Assembly (NCBI RefSeq): GCF_002113025.1
Contig: NZ_NEJH01000017.1
Location: forward strand, 1 to 64,000
Direction of reading: 5' to 3'
Source of the DNA: Pseudomonas sp. B28(2017)
GTDB taxonomy: Bacteria > Pseudomonadota > Gammaproteobacteria > Pseudomonadales > Pseudomonadaceae
DNA length: 64,000 nt
Below the pieces are notes generated by a model, which saw only the letters and a program-made list of their open reading frames with translations, made no database searches and was not told the origin of the DNA. This document shows, one piece after another, positions 15,416-24,153 of this stretch. The stretch's first letter is position 1. The number at the start of each line of letters is the position of its first letter. The position numbers were made by a program, and so were the translations under genes.

Positions 15416-16789
15416 CTACGCCACCACCCGATAACACGGCACATACGCCGCGCCGCCCGGCAGTTTCATGCGGTGCTGGGCGACGAAGGCTTTGAGCAGC
15501 AGGTCCAGCGGCTGCATGATCGCCGCGTCGCCACGGATCTGGTACGGCCCGTGTTCTTCGATCAGGCGGATGCCCTTGTCCTTGACGTTGCCAGCCACGA
15601 TGCCGGAGAACGCGCGGCGCAGGTTGGCGGCCAGTTCATGGGATGGCTGGTCGAGGCTGAGTTTCAGGTTGGCCATGTTTTCGTGGGTCGGGTCGAACGG
15701 GCGCTGGAAGCCTTCGTCGATTTTCAGCAGCCAGTTGAAATGGAACGCATCGTTGCGCTCGCGACGGAACTGCTTGACCGCTTTGAGGCCCTGGGTCATT
15801 TGCCGCGCCACTTCGGCCGGGTCATCGATGATGATCTGGTAGTGCTGCTTGGCGGCGTCGCCCAGGGTGGCGCCGACGAACGCGTCCAGTTGTTCCAGGT
15901 ACGGCGCGGCATGTTTCGGCCCGGTGAGGATGACCGGGAAGGGCAGGCCTTCATTGCCCGGGTGCATCAGGATGCCGAGCAGGTACAGGAACTCTTCGGC
16001 CGTCCCGGCGCCGCCCGGGAAGATGATGATGCCGTGGCCGACGCGGACGAAGGCTTCCAGGCGTTTTTCGATGTCCGGCAGGATCACCAGTTCGTTGACG
16101 ATCGGGTTCGGCGCTTCGGCGGCGATGATTCCGGGTTCGGTCAGGCCCAGGTAGCGGCCGCCGTGGATGCGTTGCTTGGCGTGGGCGATGGTCGCGCCTT
16201 TCATCGGGCCTTTCATCACGCCGGGGCCGCAACCGGTGCAGATGTCCAGGCTGCGCAGGCCCAGTTCGTGGCCGACTTTCTTGGTGTATTTGTATTCTTC
16301 AGTGTTGATCGAGTGCCCGCCCCAGCACACCACGATCTTCGGCTCGACGCCGGGGCGCAGGGTGCGGGCGTTGCGTAGCAGGTGGAAGACATAATCGCTG
16401 ATGCCCTGGGAATTGCTCAGGTCGATGCGTTGGCTGTCGAGTTCGTTTTCGGTGTAGACGATGTCACGCAGGGCGCTGAACAGCATTTCCCGGGTGCTGG
16501 CGATCATTTCGCCGTCAACGAAGGCGTCGGCCGGGGCGTTCAGCAGTTCCAGGCGTACGCCGCGGTCCTGCTGGTGAATGCGGATTTCAAAATCTTTATA
16601 GGCTTCAAGAATGGTCTTGGCGTTGTCGACATGAGCGCCGGTATTGAGGATGGCCAGGGCGCACTGGCGGAAGAGGGTGTAGGTGCTGCCGGAACCGGCC
16701 TCGCTCAATTGCTGGACTTCCCGTTGCGAGAGTGTTTCCAGGCTGCCTTTGGGGCTGACGGAGGCGTTGATAACTTGGCGTTGGGTCAT
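15416..16789 (-). CDS. ppnN: Nucleotide 5'-monophosphate nucleosidase PpnN
   Basis: 457 residues, the length of E. coli PpnN (YgdH). The central LOG-type Rossmann domain carries the hallmark GGAGTAEEFLYLLGILMHP (the PGGxGTxxE motif) and an upstream CTGCGPGVMKGPMKGA. These residues bind and cleave the N-glycosidic bond of purine and pyrimidine monophosphates, releasing base and ribose 5-phosphate. The N-terminal ~130 residues and the C-terminal ~90 (DUF3412-like) flank the core; in E. coli these regions mediate (p)ppGpp regulation. It is a single gene on the minus strand with its own promoter region toward the DUF3087 gene. Confidence 0.93.
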   Translation of the reverse strand: MTQRQVINASVSPKGSLETLSQREVQQLSEAGSGSTYTLFRQCALAILNTGAHVDNAKTILEAYKDFEIRIHQQDRGVRLELLNAPADAFVDGEMIASTREMLFSALRDIVYTENELDSQRIDLSNSQGISDYVFHLLRNARTLRPGVEPKIVVCWGGHSINTEEYKYTKKVGHELGLRSLDICTGCGPGVMKGPMKGATIAHAKQRIHGGRYLGLTEPGIIAAEAPNPIVNELVILPDIEKRLEAFVRVGHGIIIFPGGAGTAEEFLYLLGILMHPGNEGLPFPVILTGPKHAAPYLEQLDAFVGATLGDAAKQHYQIIIDDPAEVARQMTQGLKAVKQFRRERNDAFHFNWLLKIDEGFQRPFDPTHENMANLKLSLDQPSHELAANLRRAFSGIVAGNVKDKGIRLIEEHGPYQIRGDAAIMQPLDLLLKAFVAQHRMKLPGGAAYVPCYRVVA

Positions 16790-17025
16790 TCAATGATCCT
16801 TAAAACGATGTCATTCACACAGCAACCACGAATGGCATCCGAATAATGTGTATTCATGAAAGAAGATGGCACGAACTGCGCGGTCTCGCCATGTCCCCCC
16901 GCTTGACGATGAAAAGATGAAAAGGAGCCCCAGCATAGCTAAATCCCTCGCAGAGGCGATAATGGCCCGCAGTCTTTTTACCTCAGACCCCTTTTTTACC
17001 ATTGAAGCTCAGGAAACCCGACGCA

Positions 17026-17553
17026 ATGTTCGAAATCCAGCCGATGAACGCCGATACCTACCGGCAACAGACGCGGCGCAGCACGGTCATCGTTGCCCTG
17101 ATCTTTCTGGCGCTGGCGATGGGCCTGTCCACGGCGGCGGTGGCTCTGTTCGGCGCGCCGGGGGGCGACAATCTTCGTTTCAACGTCGGTGGCGTGTTTG
17201 TTGCGGTGCTGGCGATGGCGGCGCTGATGCGCAAAGTGTTCTGGCACCAGGAATGGATGGCGTCGGCGGTCTACGCTTGGCAGCTCAAGCGCAGCCTGAT
17301 GAGCATCACCAATGTCATGCATCATGTAACGGCGGCCGTGGGGAAGGGTGATCCGGTTGCCATGAAACTGTTGCGTTTCTACCATTTGGGGTTGAACCAG
17401 ATGCATCAACTGGACGGCAACTCCAGTGACCACAGCCAGTTGATCCGCGAAATGGATCAGCACAGTGACCGGATGCAGGCGCTGGGCATCGATACCGGGC
17501 AGACGCAGCTGGATCCTGCGTGGCTGGAGGCGGTAAAGCAGGCGTCGCGCTAA
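17026..17553 (+). CDS. DUF3087 inner-membrane protein
   Basis: 175 residues, starting at ATG 17026 after AGGAAA; an upstream TTG at 17002 is less likely. Two transmembrane helices are clear near residues 20-45 (VIVALIFLALAMGLSTAAVALF) and 55-75 (FNVGGVFVAVLAMAALM). The rest is cytosolic and helical (LKRSLMSITNVMHHVTAAV, LLRFYHLGLNQMHQLDGNSS). It matches my recollection of the uncharacterised DUF3087 family of Pseudomonas and relatives. The divergent ppnN and the following diguanylate cyclase give no functional clue. Confidence 0.75.
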   Translation: MFEIQPMNADTYRQQTRRSTVIVALIFLALAMGLSTAAVALFGAPGGDNLRFNVGGVFVAVLAMAALMRKVFWHQEWMASAVYAWQLKRSLMSITNVMHHVTAAVGKGDPVAMKLLRFYHLGLNQMHQLDGNSSDHSQLIREMDQHSDRMQALGIDTGQTQLDPAWLEAVKQASR

Positions 17554-17636
17554 CATCATCGCGAGCCTGTATCTGGCATAGTGAGCAAAAACGGCGATCA
17601 GGAAGGTTCGTCCGGTCATAGCACTCAGGGAGCACC

Positions 17637-19181
17637 ATGGGACATCCATCGATCAACGATCATATTGAAATGCTCCGGCCAGCGGTGCCCCGGCTCAAGG
17701 TCCGCTCGGCGGTGATCCTGCTGCTCGCAGTGTGCCTGTCGATGGTGGTTATCGTGATCTGGGAAGCCTGGAGCTCACGGCAGTACCGTCTGCATGACAA
17801 GGAAGTGGTGATGTCCAACCTTGCGCAGACCCTGGCTTCGCAAGCGCAGGCAACGATCAAGCAGGCCGACACGCTGCTGTTCACTCTGGTCGATCGTCTG
17901 GAGCACGACGGTATGGATCGGTCCCGGCTGCCACTGTTGCTCAATGCCCAGCGCAGTGAGTTGAGCCAGCTCCACGGCCTGTTCGTTTTCGACGAAAAAG
18001 GCCAGTGGATCGCCAATTCCAATGGCGTCGGCCAAACCGGTGTCAACAACGCCGACCGCGAATATTTCATCTTCCATCGCGACAACCCCAGCCGCGGGCC
18101 ACACATCGGACCGTCGATCAAGAGCCGTTCGAGCGGTGAGTGGATCGTGACGGTTTCGCGCCGGGTCAATCATCCCGATGGCAGCTTTGCCGGCGTGGCA
18201 CTGGCGTCGATTTACCTCAGCCATTTCCTGCAACTCTACGACAGCATCGACATGGGCAGTAACGGTGTGATCAACCTGATCGCCGACAATGCCAGCATTG
18301 TCATTCGCAGACCCTTCAAGGAGACGGATATTGGCACCAGCCTTGCCAAAAGCCCGTTGTTCACCCGGTTGTTGCCCAAGGGCGACGCGGGCACGGCCAC
18401 GATCACGTCGATCATCGACGGTGTCGAACGGGTGACGGGGTACCGCCGAGTCGAGGGTTATCCACTGATCGTTTTTGCCGCGTTGAACAAGGATGAAGTG
18501 CTGGCCAGCTGGCGCCGGGAAACCCTGCTCAGCGTCTGCATCGTCACGTTGTTGCTGAGTGTTCTCGGGGTACTGGGGTTTCGGCTTATCAAGTTGATGA
18601 AGCAGCAGAATCTGGTGCAGGTCGAGTTGCTGGACACTCAGGACAAGCTTCTGGAGGTCAATCGCAACCTCGAAGGCCTGGCCCTCAAGGATGCGCTGAC
18701 GGGGCTGGCCAACCGGCGTCAGTTCGACGCGTTCATCGATGCCGAAATGGGGCGTGCCCGGCGCAGCCAGACCGGGTTGGCGCTGCTGATGATTGATGTC
18801 GATCATTTCAAACCGTTCAATGATCGCTACGGCCACCCGGCCGGTGATGAATGTTTGCGCAAGGTCGGTGCGATCATCACGGACAACATCAATCCGCCCG
18901 TTGACCTGGCCGCCCGCTATGGTGGCGAAGAGTTTGCCGTGGTGCTGCCCGGCACCGACTACGTGGGGGCATTTCTGATGGCGGAGAAAATCCGCCGCGC
19001 GGTGCTACAGGCTGAATTTGCCCACAGCGACAGCCCGGAAGGCAGCGTGACGGTCAGTGTTGGCGTGTGTGCCAGCAATGCCGCTTCCCAGGTTCACCCC
19101 GAAGACCTGATCGGAGCGGCAGACAAGGCGCTGTACGTGGCCAAGGCCAGTGGACGCAACATGAGCGTGATCGCCAACTGA
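17637..19181 (+). CDS. Membrane diguanylate cyclase with periplasmic dCache sensor
   Basis: 514 residues. A transmembrane helix near 22-42 is followed by a ~250-residue periplasmic PDC/dCache-type sensor region (GLFVFDEKGQWIANSNGVGQ, NADREYFIFHRDNPS), a second helix near 300-320 and a GGDEF domain. The active-site motif is YGGEEF, so the cyclase should make c-di-GMP. The inhibitory I-site is altered: the RxxD before GGEEF reads PPVD, so product feedback may be lost. The C-terminus (ADKALYVAKASGRN) is normal. It starts 83 bases after the DUF3087 gene and may be co-transcribed with it. Confidence 0.9.
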   Translation: MGHPSINDHIEMLRPAVPRLKVRSAVILLLAVCLSMVVIVIWEAWSSRQYRLHDKEVVMSNLAQTLASQAQATIKQADTLLFTLVDRLEHDGMDRSRLPLLLNAQRSELSQLHGLFVFDEKGQWIANSNGVGQTGVNNADREYFIFHRDNPSRGPHIGPSIKSRSSGEWIVTVSRRVNHPDGSFAGVALASIYLSHFLQLYDSIDMGSNGVINLIADNASIVIRRPFKETDIGTSLAKSPLFTRLLPKGDAGTATITSIIDGVERVTGYRRVEGYPLIVFAALNKDEVLASWRRETLLSVCIVTLLLSVLGVLGFRLIKLMKQQNLVQVELLDTQDKLLEVNRNLEGLALKDALTGLANRRQFDAFIDAEMGRARRSQTGLALLMIDVDHFKPFNDRYGHPAGDECLRKVGAIITDNINPPVDLAARYGGEEFAVVLPGTDYVGAFLMAEKIRRAVLQAEFAHSDSPEGSVTVSVGVCASNAASQVHPEDLIGAADKALYVAKASGRNMSVIAN

Positions 19182-19191
19182 ATATCAGGCG

Positions 19192-20109
19192 TCAGACAAA
19201 CCGGTCCGCTCCCTGTACCAGTCGGGTGGCCAGGTCGGGTTTTTCAAGCTGCTCCAGCCACCAGCCCAGGGCGCGACCGTCATGGTCGCCACGCCAGCCG
19301 GCGTACAGGATGTTCGGTTCGCGCGGGTCGGCCATCGGTTTTTCAACCAGCGTGCCGTTTTTCAGCAGCGAGCCAACCCGGTGTCGCGGCAGCCAACCCA
19401 CCCCCAGTGCATTGCACTGGGCCAGTATTTTTGCGTGCATGGTCGGCACGGCCAGCACCGGTTGCCCCCCGGTGACTCCGTAGGTGCTGCCCTCGGTGAC
19501 TCTGGAGGAGTCGGCCACCACAATCGCCCGGTGCTGCGCGACCATGGCCCGGCTAATCGGACCTTTGGCCTTGGCCAGCGGGTGTTTGGGTGACACCGCA
19601 AACACCCATTCCATTTCCCCCAGTTGCATCCAGCGCAAGGACGGGATCGCCGGAGGCTCGTTGGTGGCGCCGATGATCAGGTCCGCGCGGCCTTCGCGCA
19701 GGGCTTCCCAGACCCCTTTTAGCACTTCCTGGGTGATGCGCAGCGGTACGCCGGATTGCAGAGCATCGAATTGGTCGATCACCGGGATCAGGGTTTCGAA
19801 CTCCAGCAGCTCGTCGGTCACGATCCACAAGCGACTCTCCCAGCCGTTGGCGACTTGCCGGACCCGCTGGGTCAGGCGCGAGACGTCCTGCATCAGCCGC
19901 GCCGCTTCGTTAACCAGCAACTCACCCGCCGGGGTCAGTTGCAAACGGTAGCGGCGGCGGTCGAACAGCAATGCATCGAAACGCTCCTCCAGTTGCCGCG
20001 CCGCATAGGACACGGTCGACGGCGCCTTGCCCAGGTGGGCCGCCGCCCGCGATAGACTGCCGGTTTGCCGGATGGCCTCGAGCAGTGCCAGGTCTTCGGT
20101 CGACAACAT
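19192..20109 (-). CDS. LysR-family transcriptional regulator
   Basis: 305 residues. The N-terminal winged helix-turn-helix (LALLEAIRQTGSLSRAAAHL, GKAPSTVSYAARQLEE) is followed by a substrate-binding domain from about residue 90. The regulated genes are unknown. It is convergent with the diguanylate cyclase (10-bp gap) and lies downstream of a DUF2784 gene on the same strand, with DapA further upstream. The C-terminal half (ECP-type 'GWLPRHRVGSLLKNGTLVEKP') resembles YhaJ/DhcR-like LysR proteins, but no specific name is justified. Confidence 0.9.
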   Translation of the reverse strand: MLSTEDLALLEAIRQTGSLSRAAAHLGKAPSTVSYAARQLEERFDALLFDRRRYRLQLTPAGELLVNEAARLMQDVSRLTQRVRQVANGWESRLWIVTDELLEFETLIPVIDQFDALQSGVPLRITQEVLKGVWEALREGRADLIIGATNEPPAIPSLRWMQLGEMEWVFAVSPKHPLAKAKGPISRAMVAQHRAIVVADSSRVTEGSTYGVTGGQPVLAVPTMHAKILAQCNALGVGWLPRHRVGSLLKNGTLVEKPMADPREPNILYAGWRGDHDGRALGWWLEQLEKPDLATRLVQGADRFV

Positions 20110-20139
20110 GTGTTCAGTCCTTGGCGGGTGGTTGAAGAT

Positions 20140-20502
20140 TCAGGCGGCCCATTGCCGGATCAATCGAAGATAGACCAGCACGTTGAGTACCAACACCACG
20201 GCGCCCAGTCCCAACTGAATGCCGGGTGTCAGGCCGGCGGGATAGATGACCGGCCACAGGTAATGCTCGATGAATCCACCGCCATAGCCGGATTGTCCGG
20301 CCCCGTGGCGCAGACGGTTCTCCCAGTCGGTCAGTGGGCAGGGCAAGTGGAAGAACTCCACCGCCATACCCCACAGCGCTGCGGGCGGATGCCACCAGAT
20401 CAGGTGGCGCCATTTGAGCACCAGCAACCCGCCGAACAACACAAACACAATGAACAACAGGTGAAACAGCATCAGCCCGTCGGCTGCGATCCGGTACAGC
20501 AT
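20140..20502 (-). CDS. DUF2784 membrane protein
   Basis: 120 residues with four hydrophobic segments (starting GLMLFHLLFIVFVLFGGLLV, then LIWWHPPAALWGMAVEFF, a middle YLWPVIYPAGL, and LGLGAVVLVLNVLVYLRL). The FHLPCPLTDWENRLR motif is characteristic of the DUF2784 family of small integral membrane proteins. Function unknown. It lies 60 bases downstream of the DapA-like gene and 30 bases before the LysR gene, all on the minus strand. Confidence 0.85.
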   Translation of the reverse strand: MLYRIAADGLMLFHLLFIVFVLFGGLLVLKWRHLIWWHPPAALWGMAVEFFHLPCPLTDWENRLRHGAGQSGYGGGFIEHYLWPVIYPAGLTPGIQLGLGAVVLVLNVLVYLRLIRQWAA

Positions 20503-20562
20503 ATCGGTGCCCCTGAAGGCTGAACGAATCGCTCCATGGTACTCGGACCGGTGGCGGGCGCT

Positions 20563-21438
20563 CTATCGATTGTCGTGGCTCAATGTGCTGAGCACGCCTT
20601 TCAAACGCAGGGTCATCGATTCACTGCTGCGTTGCATCGGCGCACGCAGTTCGTCACCGATCAAGCCTTCCAGGGCCAGCGCGGTTTTCACTGGGGCCGG
20701 GTTGGGCTCCAGGAACAGGCTGTTGATCAATGGCAGCAAACGGAAAAACGTGGCGCGGCCGTCCGCCATCCGGTTGTCGCGGATCTGCCGGTGCAACTGC
20801 ACGAACTGTTCGGGATGGACATGCGCCGACGCGGCAATCGCGCCTTTGGCGCCCAGGCACAGGGCATTGAAGATCTGGTTGTCTTCACCGCAAAGCACGT
20901 CGACATGGCCGCTTTCGAGCAGGGCGAGGGTGTTCGAAAAATTGCCGCCGCAATCCTTGATGGCGACGATGCGCTCGTGAGCGACGACGTTGAGCAAGGT
21001 CGCCTGTTCGAAGGCCACGCCGGTACGGTAGGGGATGTCGTAGAGGATCAGCGGAACGCTGGAGGCATCGGCGACCGTGCGGAAAAACGCTTCCAGGCCA
21101 GCCTGGGAAGGGCGGATATAATACGGCGCCGGCACCAGCAGGCCGGCCACCGGGCGCTTGAGGATCTCGCTTTGGAACTGCAACAACTCGGTCAGGTTGT
21201 TACCCGCCAGGCCCATGACCACCTGTTGCGCCGGCGCCTGTTCCAGCACCGCATCGAGCACTGCCAGTTGCTCATGTTTGCCCATCGCCGCCGGTTCGCC
21301 GGTGGTGCCGCAAACGATGAGGCCGTCGACGCCTTTTTCCAGCAGATGGCTGACCAGCCGCCGCAAGCCGCCGAAATCGATGGCACCGTTGTGGAACGGT
21401 GTGACCAGTGGAACCCAGATACCTTGGAACGCGGACAT
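20563..21438 (-). CDS. DapA/NAL-superfamily aldolase
   Basis: 291-residue (beta/alpha)8 lyase with all catalytic landmarks: Schiff-base Lys161 (AIKDCGG), Tyr133 (LILYDIP), and Thr45-Thr46 in VCGTTGEP. E. coli-type DapA condenses pyruvate and aspartate semialdehyde for lysine synthesis. This copy sits away from lysine or nlpB/bamC genes, and Pseudomonas genomes carry several DapA paralogues, some acting as 4-hydroxy-2-oxo acid aldolases. I therefore keep to the superfamily name. The upstream 285 bases to the next gene hold no obvious site. Confidence 0.85.
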   Translation of the reverse strand: MSAFQGIWVPLVTPFHNGAIDFGGLRRLVSHLLEKGVDGLIVCGTTGEPAAMGKHEQLAVLDAVLEQAPAQQVVMGLAGNNLTELLQFQSEILKRPVAGLLVPAPYYIRPSQAGLEAFFRTVADASSVPLILYDIPYRTGVAFEQATLLNVVAHERIVAIKDCGGNFSNTLALLESGHVDVLCGEDNQIFNALCLGAKGAIAASAHVHPEQFVQLHRQIRDNRMADGRATFFRLLPLINSLFLEPNPAPVKTALALEGLIGDELRAPMQRSSESMTLRLKGVLSTLSHDNR

Positions 21439-21723
21439 GCACTTTCTCCTGATGGTTGACCGATGTCGTCACCGTCAGGAGCGTAGAAGGAGAGTAAGCA
21501 AGGGGAGGGTGGTCCGTAGCGCTCAATGTCCTGTCAACTCATCTGACGGGACAGCGCGCCCCGGTCACATGAGCGACTGTTTCTTCGATTTGAGGGCGTG
21601 CGCAACGCAACCTTGCGCCTTGGCAATCAAGCCAAAGACGGAAAAGTTGAAGTTGAAGGTTGCGGACATACTTGCTTACACCCTGAGTGAGGCGCCCAGT
21701 TTTAAAAGCCGGCGCGCCGTTTG

Positions 21724-22659
21724 TCAATCACGAAAATCAGCGAACTCGGCGCGCATCCGACCCTTGTGCTTGGCCTTGTAGAGCAATTGATCGACCTGGT
21801 CGACGAATTCCAGCGCCGTGGCATGCACAGAAGCGGCGGTGGTGCCAACGCCCAGGCTGACGCTCAGCAGGTTCGACACGTTCGAGAACTCATGGGGGAT
21901 CTGCTGCTGGCGAATCAGGTGCAGGCATTTGTGCGCCACCAGCCTGGCGGACTCGGCATCGCTTTGCGGGAGTAGCCAGACGAACTCTTCGCCGCCGATC
22001 CGGGCGATGAAGTCCCGTGGCCGGTTTGCCGCCAGGGACAGGGTTTGCGCGACGCGGCGCAGGCATTCGTCGCCCTTGATGTGGCCGTAATGGTCGTTGT
22101 ACTGCTTGAAGTAATCGATATCCAGCACGATCACCGACAATGGCGAGCCCGTGCGCTGGGCATTGGTCCACTCGCGTTCCAGCACGGTGTCGAACATGCG
22201 TCGGTTGGCGATGCCGGTCAGGCCGTCCTGGAAGGAATACTCCTCGAGCTGCTTTTGCAGGCGAATCAGGTGTTCTTCGGTTTTCTTGCGCTCGCTGATA
22301 TCGAACATGAAACCCACCAGCGCTTCGACTTCGCCGTCCTTGCGCACCACGTGCACCACATCGCGAATCCACACGTACTCGCCGCTGTCGGTCAGCGCCC
22401 GATAGTCGGCCTCGTGATCGAGACCGGCCCGCGATTGCGAGACGCAGAAGTCCATCACGTAGTCGCGGTCATCCGGGTGCATGCGTTCGACCCAGTCGTT
22501 GACCGAAGTCCAACTGTCCTGCTTCCAGCCCAGCAGTTCCTCGATCTGTGGCCCGATGTAGCTGAAAGTCATGGTTTTCCAGTCGATGCGCCAGGGAATC
22601 GCCCGGGTTGACTCAAGCAGGGTTTTATAAACGTCGCTGTCGGTTTCCGCTGAACTCAT
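21724..22659 (-). CDS. PAS-GGDEF diguanylate cyclase
   Basis: 311 residues from ATG 22659 (MSSAETDSDVYK); an earlier ATG at 22761 has no better ribosome site and gives a low-complexity start. There is no membrane helix. A PAS fold with a PAC motif spans about residues 10-130 (FSYIGPQIEELLGWKQDSW, LVGFMFDISERKKTEEHL), and the GGDEF domain starts near 145 (DGLTGIANRRMFDTVL). The active motif IGGEEF is intact and the I-site RPRD is present just before it, so the enzyme should make c-di-GMP with product inhibition, in contrast to the cyclase at 17637. The signal for the PAS domain is unknown. Confidence 0.9.
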   Translation of the reverse strand: MSSAETDSDVYKTLLESTRAIPWRIDWKTMTFSYIGPQIEELLGWKQDSWTSVNDWVERMHPDDRDYVMDFCVSQSRAGLDHEADYRALTDSGEYVWIRDVVHVVRKDGEVEALVGFMFDISERKKTEEHLIRLQKQLEEYSFQDGLTGIANRRMFDTVLEREWTNAQRTGSPLSVIVLDIDYFKQYNDHYGHIKGDECLRRVAQTLSLAANRPRDFIARIGGEEFVWLLPQSDAESARLVAHKCLHLIRQQQIPHEFSNVSNLLSVSLGVGTTAASVHATALEFVDQVDQLLYKAKHKGRMRAEFADFRD

Positions 22660-22828
22660 GAAGGACCTGTCTCGAGGAAAATGCAGCGCCATCATGTTGC
22701 TAGCACTTTGCCGAATCAAGCGGGCAGCCGATGAATGGCACGCAGTCGTATCAGTGAGCAAGATTGTTCAAGCCATTGGCCGCCATAGCTGGCAAAGTCT
22801 GGGGGTCTTTCCCTGACTGTAGAACGTC

Positions 22829-23527
22829 ATGTCCAATTCAATGATGCCGCGCAGTGCTTTTCTGCGCGGCGCTGCGGCGATCATGCCGCTGTCCCTGGCC
22901 ACCGCGCCCTGGGGCTTGCTGGCCGGTTCCATGGCCATCGAGGCCAACCTCACGCCTCTGCAAGGCCAGGGGCTGTCGAGCATTGTGTTTGCCGGAGCCG
23001 CGCAATTGGTGGCCATTGGCATGCTCAAGGGCGGAGCCGGGATCTTTTCGATTCTGCTCACCACGTTACTGCTGACCTCCCAGCATCTGCTTTACGGAAT
23101 GAGCATGCGCTTGGTGATTTCTCCGTTACCGGGGCACTGGCGTGCAGGCTTGGGTTTTTTGCTCACCGATGAGTTGTTCGCCCTGACCAGCCAGCACGAC
23201 AAGCAGCAATTCAACCGTTGGTACGCCTTGGGCGTGGGGCTGACGTTCTACATCGCCTGGAACCTGTTCACTCTGGCGGGCATCGTGCTCGGCAGCAGTA
23301 TTCCGGGCCTCGAACACCTGGGCCTGGATTTCTCCATCGCGGCCACCTTCATTGCCCTGATCACCCCGGTGGTCCGCAACGTGCCGACGGTGGTGTGCGT
23401 GGCGGTATCGCTGTTCTGCTCGGTGCTGTTCAGCTACTGGCAATGGGGCTCGGCGCTGGTGCTCTCGGGGTTGGCGGGCATGACCGCCGGGTTTGTCTGC
23501 AATAAATTCTATGGTGGACGCACATGA
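22829..23527 (+). CDS. azlC: AzlC-family branched-chain amino acid exporter subunit
   Basis: 232 residues and at least five hydrophobic helices. The AzlC signature is clear: GAAAIMPLSLATAPWGLLAG, FAGAAQLVAIGML and LLTSQHLLYGMSMR. AzlC forms the large subunit of a branched-chain amino acid (and analogue) export system with the small AzlD. The stop codon overlaps the azlD start by four bases (ATGA), confirming the pair. No regulator is attached. The ATG at 22829 is followed by a second Met (MMPRS) that could be the true start. Confidence 0.93.
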   Translation: MSNSMMPRSAFLRGAAAIMPLSLATAPWGLLAGSMAIEANLTPLQGQGLSSIVFAGAAQLVAIGMLKGGAGIFSILLTTLLLTSQHLLYGMSMRLVISPLPGHWRAGLGFLLTDELFALTSQHDKQQFNRWYALGVGLTFYIAWNLFTLAGIVLGSSIPGLEHLGLDFSIAATFIALITPVVRNVPTVVCVAVSLFCSVLFSYWQWGSALVLSGLAGMTAGFVCNKFYGGRT

Positions 23528-23838
23528 TGGTCTGGGCAGTGATTGTCGGAATGGGTGTGTTGGTGTTCCTCAACCGCTATGTTTTTCTGGAACCGCGACT
23601 GCCTGTACGTCTGAGCAGCAATGCCCGGCAATTCCTCGGGTTTGCCGTACCGGGCATGTTGACCGCCATCTGCGGGCCGATTGTGTTCATGCCGGAGAAA
23701 CAGTTGAACCTGCAATGGGATAACCCGTATCTGATCAGCTCATTGGTCGCCGTTGGCCTGGTGCTCTACACCCGCAATACCTTGCTCAGCATGCTGTTGA
23801 GCATGGGCTTCTTCTTTTTGCTGCGCTGGTGGCTGTGA
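23524..23838 (+). CDS. azlD: AzlD-family exporter subunit
   Basis: 104 residues with three to four hydrophobic helices (MVWAVIVGMGVLVFLNRYVF, FAVPGMLTAICGPIVF, LISSLVAVGLVLYTR, LLSMLLSMGFFFLLRWWL). Size, hydrophobicity and coupling to azlC identify it as the small AzlD partner of the amino acid exporter. Confidence 0.92.
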   Translation: MMVWAVIVGMGVLVFLNRYVFLEPRLPVRLSSNARQFLGFAVPGMLTAICGPIVFMPEKQLNLQWDNPYLISSLVAVGLVLYTRNTLLSMLLSMGFFFLLRWWL

Positions 23839-23904
23839 GCCGGTCGACGGAAACTGTTCTACGCTTAAAGTGGATGACCGATCCCTTCAGGAAGAGAGGT
23901 GAAC

Positions 23905-24057
23905 ATGGCCAATGACCCCAAGCGTCCGGACCTGGAAGAGGAAGAGGACGAGGACGAACCCACGGAAGAAGAGATAGAGCAACAGAAGCGTTCGGTACCG
24001 GACTGGAAGCATCCTGACGACGGCAAGGAACTGTCAGAGCCTGACCGCAAGTTCTGA
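23905..24057 (+). CDS. Small acidic hypothetical protein (50 aa)
   Basis: ATG 23905 follows AGAGAGGTGA, a strong ribosome site, and opens a 50-codon frame. The product is extremely acidic in the first half (DLEEEEDEDEPTEEE) and polar throughout, ending SEPDRKF; it is probably disordered and cytosolic. The good SD, the codon use and the terminator directly after it argue for a real gene. Function unknown. Confidence 0.7.
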   Translation: MANDPKRPDLEEEEDEDEPTEEEIEQQKRSVPDWKHPDDGKELSEPDRKF

Positions 24058-24075
24058 GCGGCACGCGAATACAAC

Positions 24076-24102
24076 AAGGCCCCGCCATTGAGTGGGGCTT
24101 TG
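24076..24102. terminator. Rho-independent terminator (probably bidirectional)
   Basis: AAGGCCCC and GGGGCTTT pair around a short loop. It lies between the small acidic gene and the convergent SRAP gene and has T-rich tails in both directions. Confidence 0.7.
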
Positions 24103-24153
24103 TCATGTGACGTTGTGGAATTTCAGTTTGCACAACTGTCGTTATTGATCAGT

